From: Bacillota bacterium
GTDB lineage: Bacteria; Bacillota_I; Bacilli_A; Erysipelotrichales; Erysipelotrichaceae
Length of the DNA stretch: 12,653 nt
Assembly (NCBI GenBank): GCA_023388535.1
Contig: JAEWFZ010000018.1
Span: forward strand, 1-12,653
Direction of reading: 5' to 3'
Below the pieces are notes generated by a model that was not told where the DNA came from, did not search any database, and was given only the letters and a program-made list of their open reading frames with translations. Of this stretch, positions 1 to 10,406 are shown piece after piece (position 1 is the stretch's first letter; the number at the start of each line of letters is the position of its first letter). Position numbers and translations under genes: made by a program.

Positions 1-1
1 C

Positions 2-172
2 ACGAAGACTGGAGCTCAAATCAACGACAATACATCCGATACACACCTGAAACCATTGATTGGCTCAGTATGTAAAGGAGTAATGCTAACTCATGACTAT
101 TTTACACAAGATTCTGGACTTGACATGTTTTTCACCAAAAACTTTTTTAATTATCATTATGGCTTTAAATAA
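2..172 (+). CDS. 3' end of an unrecognised protein, frame uncertain
   Basis: This frame is open from the left edge for 56 codons and stops at TAA 170-172. The C-terminus reads ...FFTKNFFNYHYGFK, with ordinary-looking codon use. I do not recognise a family. A second frame is also protein-like: it runs from position 1 to a TAA at 73-75 and ends ...RQYIRYTPETIDWLSM. That stop overlaps an AAAGGAG motif (74-80), which lies 2 bases before ATG 83 and 12 bases before ATG 93. The ATG at 93 would open a 27-residue ORF ending at 176. The long frame is my preferred reading because 56 stop-free codons are uncommon by chance in DNA this AT-rich. The two-frame picture could also mean a frameshifted gene remnant. 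Only the 3' end is visible, so no function is proposed. Confidence 0.3.
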   Translation, partial: TKTGAQINDNTSDTHLKPLIGSVCKGVMLTHDYFTQDSGLDMFFTKNFFNYHYGFK

Positions 173-184
173 ATAATACAATCA

Positions 185-213
185 TTGAATAATTCGTTAA
201 AATATTATATAAT
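185..213 (+). promoter_or_regulatory. Probable sigma-A promoter of the giant adhesin gene
   Basis: A -35 box TTGAAT (185-190) and a perfect -10 box TATAAT (208-213) are separated by exactly 17 bases. Transcription would start near 220, leaving a leader of about 75 bases before the ATG at 295. A TTGACA (214-219) directly follows the -10 box, but its best-placed partner, AATAAA at 237-242, is poor, so it is a weaker alternative. The call rests on motif match and position only. Confidence 0.7.
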
Positions 214-263
214 TTGACAAACTAATCATTTTAAAAAATAAAGAATATAGAACGTCAGTGTGG

Positions 264-282
264 AATGATTTAATCAATCATT
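264..282 (+). promoter_or_regulatory. Small inverted repeat in the leader, beside the ribosome binding site
   Basis: AATGATT (264-270) and AATCATT (276-282) are perfect inverted repeats around the five-base loop TAATC. They end directly before the Shine-Dalgarno sequence. The stem is short and AT-rich, so a stable hairpin is doubtful. A DNA operator half-site pair is equally possible. The ten bases CAATCATTGA at 275-284 also occur at 179-188, just overlapping the -35 box. Confidence 0.3.
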
Positions 283-289
283 GAGGGGG
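283..289 (+). promoter_or_regulatory. Ribosome binding site of the giant adhesin gene
   Basis: GAGGGGG lies five bases upstream of the ATG at 295-297. This fixes the native start, because the ATG is followed by the Lys/Arg-rich beginning of a signal peptide once the missing base at the A tract is restored. Confidence 0.7.
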
Positions 290-294
290 TTTTT

Positions 295-395
295 ATGATT
301 AAAATAAACGCTTAAGAAAGAGTGTTTTTGTTACCATAATGGTTTTGTTACTATCATTATAAAACTATTCTAGTCCAATTTTCACCTATTCACAA
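295..395 (+). other. Broken signal-peptide coding segment
   Basis: As written, ATG 295 gives only MIKINA before TAA 313-315. Adding one A to the AAAA tract at 301-304 (spelled ATTAAAATAAACGC here) restores MIKNKRLRKSVFVTIMVLLL: a basic N-region followed by a hydrophobic core, as in Sec signal peptides. The restored frame then meets TAA 360-362 as codon 23, inside or just after the core, and continues NYSSPIFTYSQEGETP. The frame is the same one used by the rest of the gene. Cleavage is plausible near TYS-QE, but I cannot place it exactly. Confidence 0.75.
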
Positions 396-497
396 GAAGG
401 TGAAACACCTACCGTAGAGACTGTTGAAACCACAAATAGTGAAACTACGGTAGAACCAGAACTTCCTTCAGAAGAGACGGAAGTTAACGAAACCATA

Positions 498-632
498 GTG
501 GTTGAAGAACCGACTCAAGAGACGGAAGTAATCGAAACCCCAGTGGTTGAAGAACCGACTCAAGAGACGGAAGTAATCGAAACTCCGGTAGTTAACGAGC
601 CAATTCAAGAAACTGCAAATATCGAACAACCG
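498..632 (+). repeat. 45-base tandem repeat encoding VVEEPTQETEVIETP
   Basis: Two copies (498-542 and 543-587) differ at only two of 45 bases, both silent. A third, diverged copy follows (588-632), and a partial one precedes them (471-497). Each unit encodes 15 residues rich in Glu, Thr, Pro and Val, giving an acidic, unstructured segment right after the signal peptide. In-frame repeats of this kind can gain or lose units by slippage without shifting the frame. Confidence 0.85.
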
Positions 633-671
633 GTCGTTGAATCACCTCTGAATATAGGTCTTCAGCAAACG

Positions 672-1156
672 AGTAATTTTACTTATGTAGCTGTCGATGG
701 TGGTTTGAAAATAACTGGTGTTCTTGCTGGAACCGATATTTAAAATCTGGTTATACCCGATGAAATAGACGGCGTAGCAGTAGTAGCTATCGGTACCAAA
801 GCGTTTCAAAAGAAACCAATTAATACACTAGCCATCGGCAAGAATGTTCATACGATTGAAAGTTATGCTTTCGCAGATAGCCAAATTCAATCGGTGGATT
901 TTACCAATGCGAATAGTTTAAATCTAGTCGGTGACTACGCTTTTGTAGATAACCAATTAAAAACATTGGTTTTACCGGAAAATCTAAAAACAATTAAATT
1001 AGGAGCCTTTTCGTCAAACTTATTAACTTCAGTTGATTTTAACGATGGGCTTTTACATTTGGGAAAATCAGCTTTTGAGAATAATTTCCTTACAGAAGTA
1101 ACTATTCCAAGCTCTGTCACAACTTTTGGTGATCGCGTTTTTGCTGATAACAATCA
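672..1156 (+). other. BspA-like leucine-rich repeat block 1
   Basis: An N-terminal cap beginning NFTY is followed by about six repeats of 22-24 residues of the form L..IG..AF..N.L..VDF. This is the LRR_5/BspA-type consensus known from surface proteins of oral and gut bacteria. The second nonsense codon (741) falls in the cap, directly before NLVIPDEIDG, a typical entry into such repeats. The downstream cap (to about 1230) contains VKVTTTSSVVPAIDKA and resembles the one after block 3. Confidence 0.8.
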
Positions 1157-1232
1157 GTATGTAAAGGTTACGACCACAAGTTCAGTAGTTCCTGCAATCG
1201 ATAAAGCAGAAGGGGCTTACGGACATGTCGTA

Positions 1233-1451
1233 GACCCAATTACTATTGTGGTTAATTTCTATGATAAAGCTACCAACAAAGCCTTACGGACACCTTTAAC
1301 CCTAGGCGGTGACTTAAAAGATATTGATAATATCTATGTAAAAAATGTAGAAACAAGCTATGTTCCAGAAAAATTTTCTGGCTATTCTACAGCTTCTCCG
1401 GTTGTCTTCACACCAGATAAAGACGGTTATGTCCTAAATATTTATTACAAT
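1233..1451 (+). other. MucBP-like beta module 1
   Basis: The segment starts DPITIVVNFYDKATNKAL and ends with a Tyr-rich strand (VLNIYYN), with a central GYST. The pattern of a Y/F-D-x-x-x strand, a central GY and a terminal YY is that of MucBP-type modules in LPXTG proteins. A second copy follows LRR block 3. The family assignment is by eye and could be a related beta-grasp module. Confidence 0.5.
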
Positions 1452-1715
1452 TCAATAACTCTCAAACCGACCATTAATTTATTAAGCGCAATAGAAATCC
1501 CGTTAGATACTCCAATGGGTGAAATTGAGAGTTTGATTCGTTCAAAACTCGAAGTTATCGATTTAGAAGGAACTAATATTACCAACGATCTTGAAATAGT
1601 CGTTATAGATTTATTGTCTTTAGATAGTTCAGTATCTGGTCCTTCGGAAATCTCGGTCACTGCTACCGATAAGTTTGGTAATATAAATACCGTAATTTTA
1701 CCAGTTATGGTTGGT
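1452..1715 (+). other. Ig-like module
   Basis: About 88 residues with the pattern TINLLSAIEIPLDTPMGEI, then SVSGPSEISVTATDKFGN and VILPVMV. This is the layout of bacterial Ig-like domains (DUF5011/HYR-like) found in LPXTG proteins. It links LRR block 1 to block 2. Recognition is by pattern only. Confidence 0.45.
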
Positions 1716-3278
1716 ACGGATTGGATGCGATATCCAATTGGTGGTGGTTGGGTACTAGGAGATTTTACCTATAGTGGTAGTAGACTCGCTGGTATGTCCA
1801 ATCAAGGGATAGCAAAATTAAATAGCTTACCAGTAGGTAGTAAAAATGTAGTTTTACCTGGATTTAGCCCGATTGGCTCACGTCCAACGATTCAAATTGT
1901 TGGTATAGGAAATTATTACGATCCAACAGGAGGTAGGGCTTTTAAGAATTTAGTTATAGAATCATTAGACTTTATTAATTTGTCGGAAGTCACAGAGATT
2001 GATAAAGATGCATTTGTTATATCAGCTCTAAATAAATTGCATAATTTTGGGAACATGTCCAAGTTGACAAAAATTGGTAATAGCGCTTTTGATTATACTA
2101 GGCTAACCGAGCTTGATTTCAAAGGGCTAGTTTCTTTAACTAAGATTGGTGACTATGCTTTTAGAGGAAACAGTACGTCACCAAAACTTCAAAACTTAGA
2201 TTTATCCCCATTAACTAATCTAACTTCAATCGGTAGGGCGGCATTTGACGAACGTCAAATAGAAACCTTAAGTTTAGCGGGATTGTCTAATCTAGTTAGT
2301 ATTGGTGTCGAAGCATTTCGTAGAAATAAACTAACCTCTGTTGACTTTTCTGGTCTTGTCAAATTAGAAGTAATTGGTGAGAAAGCGTTTGCTAGAGATA
2401 TCCAGGGCAACAGGATTTATAATCAAATATCCTCTCTGGATTTAAGTGATTTAGTTTCATTGAAAACGATCGGTAGCTTAGCGTTTGAACATAATCAAAT
2501 CAAAGAACTCAGTTTTGACAATTTAACTAATTTAACTTCTATCGGAAAGAGAGCCTTTTTCAATAATCCGCTAAAACGAGTGGATTTTTCTCAAGCTCAA
2601 GCACTAGAAACTATAGAAGAGGAAGCTTTCTCACAGGGGTCTCCAACTCCTGCGAGTGGGAAAACCCTCGAAGAAATTACTTTTGGCAACCTACCAAACT
2701 TGAAAACAATCGGTACAAAAGCATTTTACAATCAATTATTGGCGAATGTTGATTTTTCTGGATTAACAAAACTTCAAGATATTGGTAATTATGCTTTTGC
2801 AAATAATGGTATTACTGTCCTTAAGTTAAAAGATCTTGGGAACTTAACAAAAATTGGTGATAATGCTTTTGCAAATAATGTCATTACTACTCTTACGTTA
2901 AAAGATCTTGATAGCTTAACAACAATTAGCAACTCTGCTTTTAGTTTAAATAAAATTTCTAGTTTGATACTCGAAAATCTTGAAAGTTTGAACCTTGTTG
3001 GTACCGATGCTTTTAAGTATAATCCATTAAATGAAGTAATATTTAAGGACTTACCACAAGCGGTTGAATTTAAAAATAGCGCTCTTGACGGAAACCCGCA
3101 GACTTCCAACTTAAGTGAAATTCATGTTATCAATACAGGTATTAAGGAATTCCCTTCACAGTTTGTTCGTTCCCATATTGGACATCCAGACTATGAGAAT
3201 TTAGTGGTTATTTGGTGTGAACCAACAGACACCTGTACCATCCCTTCCAAGAGCAACTATGTTGTTAATCCAGTCAAA
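1716..3278 (+). other. BspA-like leucine-rich repeat block 2
   Basis: After a cap containing GDFTYSG, about 15 units of 24 residues follow, for example LTSIGRAAFDERQIETLSLA. Four of the longer units carry small loop insertions (near 2170, 2400 and 2630, for instance). The C-terminal cap carries two cysteines, IWCEPTDTC (codons at 3216 and 3234), five residues apart. They could form a disulfide on the exported protein. Confidence 0.8.
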
Positions 3279-3299
3279 CCGACAGATCCTGAACCTACA

Positions 3300-4548
3300 T
3301 GGAAGGCTGAGGATTTTACCTATGCTGAACGTACCGGTGGATATAGTATTACTGGTTTTTCAGAAACCGGTGCGGGTAAGATTGCGAACGGATACAATGA
3401 CGTAATTTTTCCTAAAACCGATCCAGAAGGACGTATCGTGGAAAGGATAGACGACAATTCATTTGATAGAACTCCAATAAAGAGTGCTGATTTAAGTCGT
3501 ATGAGTGGATTGATATCTATCGGAAAGAGTGCTTTCGCTTACACTAATTTAGAAGCCGTCAAAATTGCAGGTTTACCGAATTTAACAACTATTGAAAGTT
3601 CTGCGTTTATTGATAATAAAATAACAGAGCTAGATTTGAGTCAATTACCGAGTTTTACAACTTTTGGTGCTTATGCTTTCCAAAATAATAATATTCATTC
3701 ATTAGATTTCACTGAGATGCCAAAGTTAACAAACATTGAAGCTTCTTCTTTTATTAACAATAACTTGAATGACTTAGTGTTTGGTCATAACGAATACATA
3801 ACCTCCATAGGATCATTTGCTTTTGGTAATAACACTTCATCCCAAAATGCTATTCAGTCTCTTGATTTAAGTGGTCTGGTTAACCTGAAAACAATATCAA
3901 GTTCGGCCTTTCGAAATAACAATATTGAAACGGTAAATGTTACCGGTTTAAGCAAATTGGAGATAATAGACGTACAAGCATTTCAACTAAATAAGATAGA
4001 AGTGTTTGATTTCACTCAGTTACCGAAATTAAAGCTCATTGGTACTAATGCATTTTCTTCTAATAAAATAAGTATTGTCGATTTTTCCAATAACCCTGAG
4101 ATAGCTACTATCGGTAATAGTGCTTTTAGAAATGCTGGTATAGAAAGCTTGGATTTTGGTTACTTGCCAAATCTAAAGATAATCCAAGGATATTCCTTCT
4201 CTGGAAATAACATAAAAACAGTAGATTTCAGTGGTTTGCCAGCATTAGAGTACATTTACGACAGGGCATTTTTAAAGAATAAACTTGAATCGATTAATTT
4301 TGGTGATATTGACAAACTAAAGGTTATTCAATCTTATGTGTTTGAGGAAAATAATTTATCAGAAGTTTTGCTTCCAAGTTCACTTACTACTATATCAAAT
4401 TCAGGTTTACCAATGTTAGGGTCCTTTAGGAAAAACCCAATAGATGCCGGCAGCGGAAACTATCATTATGTAGTTTTAAGAACTCCTTCTAGCACTATCC
4501 CAGCTACTTTAATCAACGATACTGCTAATGATGAAAAGACCGTAGGTG
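3300..4548 (+). other. BspA-like leucine-rich repeat block 3
   Basis: The cap WKAEDFTYAERTGGYSITGF is followed by about 14 repeats such as LTTIESSAFIDNKITELDLS. The C-cap has YHYVVLRTPSSTIPATLI and then GHIINPYRVNF. It parallels the end of block 1, suggesting that an LRR plus cap plus MucBP cassette was duplicated within the gene. Confidence 0.8.
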
Positions 4549-4559
4549 GGCATATCATT

Positions 4560-4769
4560 AACCCGTATCGGGTGAACTTCAAATATTTAGATGATCAAGG
4601 TAATTCAATTGATGCTGATAATCTAGCACCTTTTGTATACAATCTAGATGGAACTACTACGTTATATTACGCACCGCTTATTGCTGGTTATAATGTACGT
4701 GAAGCAGTTAAAGAAGTCACCTTTACACCAGGAACGTATGAGTACGAAGTTGTTTACTATTACGATCCT
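4560..4769 (+). other. MucBP-like beta module 2
   Basis: NPYRVNFKYLDDQGNSIDAD, a central IAGYNV and a terminal YEVVYYYDP match the MucBP pattern better than the first copy does. It marks the switch from the ligand-presenting LRR blocks to the stalk. Confidence 0.55.
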
Positions 4770-7394
4770 ATCGATTATGATTCATTAACTTCACTCAATA
4801 TCGACCTTAGTCATGAAAATCAGGGCGATACTCGGACACATATTGGTGATGCTTTAATCACCAATGTTACACTCAATGTTTCTTCTGCTTACGATACTTT
4901 GGAAGACGCCACGATTAATATCTTCTTTAATCCAAAGTATGTTGATACTGATAAGATTTTAATTCCTCCGGTAGCCGGAGCTTATGAAGTCGATATAAAG
5001 AATGGAGTCATCTCTCTGAAATTTGCAACCATACAGGGTGGCGACTACTATAACATTCCAATAGTATGGGCTTTTAAAGAAGATGTTACCCCTCAGGACT
5101 ATGAGCTCACTTTATACACAGAGTTAAGAGATAAAGAGGGTAAAGTCGTTGATGTCTCAAGAAATTCGGCAGGGGAGCCGAGCTTCCCAACCATAGCGGG
5201 CTATTACTACGAACCGATTACTCAAAAAGGTGCTCCTGGTATGGGAGATACTTATGGTTATAGCGGTGGGCGTCGTCCACTAGGTTCCAAAGCTCAAACG
5301 ACTGTGAACGGAAAAGTCGTTGAATATATTGATGATCCATATCGTGTTCCATTTATCTTTTACATTGGTCAAACAATTGGTGACCCAAATCTTGAACGCA
5401 ATATTCAAGAAGTACAACTGAAGGATTATCTACCTAAATACCAAGCGGTTGAGAATGGCCAATTTGTCACTAAAACCGCAACCTTTGTCCCAGAAGATAA
5501 TCCTGGTTGGCAGCTAAGTGACGATGGGGAGTATGTGACTACTACTAAGGTGGTTGGTGGGAAAGATAAAGTAACCCCACTACCTCAGTTATATTTAAAA
5601 TTCCCTAACGCTATCTTAGAAACACCAATTAACAACAAATACGAAGCCGTACTAATACCTCACGATAAATCTGATACCGAGCCAAATATGATGGTTTCAG
5701 ATGATGTTACGATTTACGTGGACTACAATTTCCCAATCACACCACAAGGCTCTAGGTTTGATAAACGTTCACAAACTAGAAGTATCTTGGATATCGAGAA
5801 AGACAAGAATAAATTATTTACTTGGACTTTATTGAATTCCTTTGGTGTTGAAGATCGTGGGGTAGGTTATGTTTATCGTAATGCTGTGATTGAAGACTAT
5901 AATTTAGATCCACGCCTGCAATACGTTTCGATTAACCTACCTTATCATCACGATCCGGTAACGGTAATTGCTTATAATGCTTTAGGTGTGGAAATTGAAC
6001 GCGGCTTGACCGAAAACCAAACGTATACTTTTGTAAATCCATTATTGATTGACAAGATTCGATTAGAATTTGGTGATGTGGCTTTCAACGCAAATCTTCT
6101 AGTTAATGTGACAACGAAGATGCGCGATCCCGATAGTGTCAGCTACGATCCAACTAATGTTTCTAATAATAACTTTAATAACTGTGCTTCGTTAACGGCT
6201 GATGTAGTTGATGAAACGGGTGATTTAGTAAAACATTTTAACTTTAATAGTTGTGATCGTTTCCGGATTGAACCAATTGTTCTTGAAGCTTATCCGATAA
6301 AAACTCAAACCTATCAAAATAGTGCTTCGAGGTTCCCGGTTATTACCGGTACAACAGGTTCTCATACATTAAAAATCGAAAAGACTTTCAACAATAAGGT
6401 TGGAGTTCCTAGAGAATATGACGAGCCAATCGAAAACTTCAGAATGATTGATGTTTTACCATTAGGTATGTTGTTGAATGGTCCTGGCGTTAGCTTGTCG
6501 AGTCAGTTTGCGGCTAGTCCAAATGCTAAATTTGAAATAGTCGAAAATTATCACGATGGAAGAACGGCTATCATTTTCACAGCTTCCAGTATAAATCCGG
6601 AAGTTAGCGAGGTAGCTACGGTTCATACCATTATCGACACGATGATGAAAGAAGAAACTCACTACAATGATTTATATCTTTCCTTTAACCAAGAGAATAC
6701 CTACAGCTATGGAAAAGATACAGTATCGGTCAGCCCTGACAGCTTAGCTGAATATATGAAAGATCAAGTGTCCATCACCATTCTTAAAGCAAAAGTTGTT
6801 ACCGCTCGTAAATATATTCGTAGCGCCAATATGGTGGATGGAAATTTAGTTTCCGCTTCTTCATGGAGTCCGTATGGTGTCATGACGGAAGGGGAAGGTT
6901 ACTTCCAGTATCGACTTTTAATTGACAACTCGACGGAAGTTGATAGAACGGGTACAAGACTTTACGATGTACTTCCTTATCCAAACGACGTAACAATTCA
7001 AGTCAATAATAGCAACCAACGATTACCGCGTAACTCACGCTTCTCTAACCGTATTTTAGGTGTGAGAATTGAGGGCAATACAGCAAATCAATTTGAAGTT
7101 CAATATACAGCAGATCCTATCGCTTATCCGGAGGGTGCCGATTCTCGTACTTACTTGGATAGTTTGACTTGGACTTCAGACCCAGATGGTGCTACCGCCT
7201 TTAGAATTGTTCCAAAAGAAGGTTTGCCTGGCACTATCTTAAAACAGGATGCTCTAACCGTATTGGTCGACATGCAAGCGCCAATAGCAACGCAAACGGT
7301 TCTAGGACAACGCGCCTATAACACCTTTGCCCGTACTGATGATAGTCTCTATGGCAAACTTTTAGAAACTAATTCAGTGTATAACGAGATTCCA
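4770..7394 (+). other. Beta-rich adhesin region without clear domain match
   Basis: About 875 residues rich in Tyr, Asn, Asp and Thr, with alternating hydrophobic strands and no obvious short repeat. Several segments have the look of large Gram-positive adhesin domains in which a disorder-to-order pair of strands is separated by VLP or DVLP: FRMIDVLPLGMLLNGPG near 6440 and LYDVLPYPNDVTI near 6960. Two cysteines (codons 6183 and 6252) are 23 residues apart. It sits between the LRR head and the SpaA stalk and could be a second ligand-binding region. I cannot name a family for most of it. Confidence 0.5.
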
Positions 7395-9416
7395 CTTCCA
7401 CATGGTAGTTTAGTGTTTAGAAAACTTTCTTCCATAGGTACTAATAATAATCCGATATATCTTGCTGGAGCTGAGTTCTCATTACTGAATAGCTCGGGTA
7501 TGGTTGTGGCTCGTGCCGTATCGGATGAACAAGGGTATGTTCGTTTCAATGATATTTTAATTGATAATTACACCTTAGTAAAATCGGTGGTACCAGAAGG
7601 ACATACAAGTAAATTCACTTCCTTAGAAATCTCCAAGGATACGTGGATGACCAAAAAATACCCTGACTATTTATATGAACTACCTAACGTAACCAACGAG
7701 CGAATCTTTGCTGGTAAGGTTATTATTGATAAGGTTGGCTTCGATAATAAACCACTCAAAGGGGTGGAATTTAGATTGGCTCTCAAGAGTCCTTATACCC
7801 CTGTGAATGCAATAACCGATGAAAAAGGTAGATTGGTCTTCGAAAATTTAGCCAAAGGCGTATATACTTTAACTGAATTGAAATCTCTAGGTGTTTTAAT
7901 ATCAATTAAATCATTTGATATATACATATCGGAACCAGATCAGGTGGTTAATTACACTGTGGCTAATGGTAATCCAATCGTTAATGATAAAGCAAGGTTT
8001 ATGTTTGCTAAGATTGGGCTTTACGGAGCCTTAAATCCAGAACTGAGCCTGGCTTACTACTCTAGCGGAAGTGGTGAACTCCTCTATGATGCTTGGAAGA
8101 TTCGAATAACTGATACCACTGGTGAAGAGCCGGTTCGAGAGATTCAATTACGTACTTGGCTCGAAGATATTACGGTTGGTAAATTGTATTCCTTGAAAGA
8201 AATATCCGGACCAGCCAATTCGATTTATAAGTTAAACCCTACTGAGTATTTCTTTATGGTAACTAACGACGGTCGATTGGTTGATGAAAATGGACGACCT
8301 TTCGCATCCAGTAATCCAGCCTTTGTACCAAATGAAAAGAAATCAATGCAATGGCAAGTTGAACTTGAAAAAGTTGATCAATTCTCCAATCCAGTCGTTA
8401 ATGCGGTATTTGCTTTATTTAAATACAATCTAGAAACAACTCAGTATGAGAAAGTTTCGGAAGCAACCACTAATGCTTCTGGCTTAGTCGAATTTAAGGC
8501 ACTTGCATCTGGTCAATACGAGATTAGAGAAATACAAACTCCAGCTGGTTATGCTACTAATAACAAACCAGTTAGATTTGTAGTTCCGGCTAACCCGAAG
8601 CCAAACATGATTAACAACGAAAACTATATCGTTGAGGCTGATACAATAACACAAAAATTCAAGTTTAATGTGGAAAATATCAAGCTTGATTTAACCTTTG
8701 TTAAAGGTCATATGGTCGCTCAACAAGTCAGCAACGTTGAGGCGGATGAATTTTTAAAATTAAATCCATCCTACGTCAAGGTTGAGAATGGCGAATTCTA
8801 CAATGTTTACTTACCTCTAGACGGTGTTAGCTTTGATTTGCATGAAGTGATCAATGGCGTGGATACCAAGGTTAACAATGAACCATTAATTACAGACGAA
8901 AATGGTAAATTAGACTTCGCTGATTACAAGTGGAAATATCAATCCGTTTACAAGCTAGTCGAAACTGCTCCAAAAGATTCAACATGGGCATTAAATACGA
9001 CCCCATTAGTCTTCAGCGTTCTCGATTTCATGAATGATCCAAGCTTTGATGGAAAGATTAGTCTATTCATGAATAACAATCCAGTGGTCGGTAGTATCTT
9101 ATTATCTAAGTATGACCGTTATAACCGTGATCGTTTAGAAGGCGTTGGATTTACTTTATATAAAGGTACTTTGGATGAAGTCGCAATTCGCGATGAGGAT
9201 GGAAATATTGTTTCCTATAACGACAAGTTCATTCATACCAAGAGTACAATGACCGATGTTAATGGATTTATCCGCTACCATAACCTAGAATTAGGGGATT
9301 ATGTCCTAGTCGAGACAGAACCTCAAACTCTGTACTACGCTTTGGATACACCGTATGAATTTACTATAACCCCTGAAGAGACCTACCATTTCATAGCGGC
9401 TTACAATATGACATCC
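7395..9416 (+). other. About six SpaA-like (prealbumin-fold) stalk modules
   Basis: Recurring units start with a strand carrying a Lys (GSLVFRKL, GKVIIDKVG, WQVELEKVD, LDLTFVKG, GSILLSKYD). They continue through a GAEFSL/GVEFRL/GVGFTLY-type strand and usually close with a Glu strand (YTLTELK, YEIREIQTPAGY, YKLVETAP, YVLVETEP). In the family, such Lys and Glu residues mark intramolecular isopeptide bonds of the Lys-Asn/Asp type. The first unit reads YTLVKSVVPEG where Glu is usual, so it may lack its bond. One unit (about 7999-8270) is divergent. Confidence 0.7.
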
Positions 9417-10406
9417 AAAGATTATTTCGATATCCCAGTTGAAAAGATTTGGTTTGGTAAGACTTTAGAAACCATTGACATCATCTTGACTCGCGTTGGC
9501 GATCCAGAGTTTAAAGAAGTCATTACCCTTTCAGCAGCTAATGACTGGAAAGGTAAGTTCGAAAATCTACTGAGAATCGATAATAATCGAGTCGAGTATG
9601 AGTATATTATTAAGGAACAAATTCTTCCTGAGAATTATGAAACTGAAATAAAAGAATATCGAGTTAAGAACGGTGTTGTTTATGATGCTGATAACAATCC
9701 ATTAGATATTGACCTTCAAAAAGCTAACTTGGTTTACAAAAACCATGAATTAATTAAGCTTTCGGTCAATAAATTGTGGAAAGACTTTGGTTACAGTGAC
9801 TATCGCCCTGAGAAGATTCTAGTTCAAGTTGAACAAGGAACTTTAAACCCAGATACCGGTGTATATGAGTACTTAGCAATTGGTGATAAAGTTGAGATTA
9901 CTCCGGATATAAATGGTAACTGGTCCAAAGACCTAGGTTCTTATAAATCAACGGATGAGAATCATAATCCGTATAAATATCGACTCAAAGAAGATGACAT
10001 ACCTTTCTATGTAAATGTTGGCTTTATCGAATTTGTCGCGGATGACAATAATGAAAAAGTTTACGAAGCTAAGATAACCAATACTTTAGATGTCGTTAAA
10101 GTACATGTTTCAAAAATTTGGGAAAATGATACTGAAGAAGACCGCCCAGAAGAGATTAGACTACAGCTGATGAGAGGTATCAGTAGTGATAATCTAGAAG
10201 CTTATCTAGACGAAGTAATTGTTAAAGCGACAGATAATTGGGCTTATTCATTTGAAAATCTACCAAAATACGACAAGGATACAAAAGTTGAGTATATTTA
10301 CTCCGTCTATGAGAGACAAATTGATAACTACTTAACCAAATACCAAGATCCAGTCGTAGATGGTGCAGGTAATGTCGAGGTAATTATCACCAATATGTTG
10401 ATGGAA
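9417..10406 (+). other. Three Cna-B-like stalk modules
   Basis: Three units begin IPVEKIWFG, LSVNKLWKDF and VHVSKIWEND. They continue with a DI.L.R or I.LQL.RG strand, a NDWKGKFENL, NGNWSKDL or DNWAYSFENL motif, and a closing Y.I.E strand. This is the Cna protein B-type domain, which forms rod-like stalks stabilised by isopeptide bonds. The Lys before I/L-W is the expected bond donor. Approximate borders are 9417-9746, 9747-10094 and 10095-10406. Confidence 0.75.

Noticed and set aside
179..284. Ten-base direct repeat CAATCATTGA (179-188 and 275-284) as an operator pair
   Set aside because: It is short and AT-rich in an AT-rich region, and the copies are 96 bases apart. Chance is an adequate explanation.
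498..743. A separate small gene of 81 residues starting at GTG 498
   Set aside because: It has no ribosome binding site, and it is in the same frame as the signal peptide before it and the LRR sequence after the TAA at 741. It is a fragment of the giant gene.
360..743. TAA read as glutamine (recoded genetic code)
   Set aside because: Gln is encoded by CAA throughout the gene, the natural end after RKKKEE is TAA, and a frameshift is present as well. Reassignment is not needed.
935..7549. Several minus-strand ORFs of 66-106 residues, and a plus-strand one at 3217-3405, within the adhesin
   Set aside because: They are shadows of a repetitive coding sequence. The strong domain pattern is in the plus-strand native frame.
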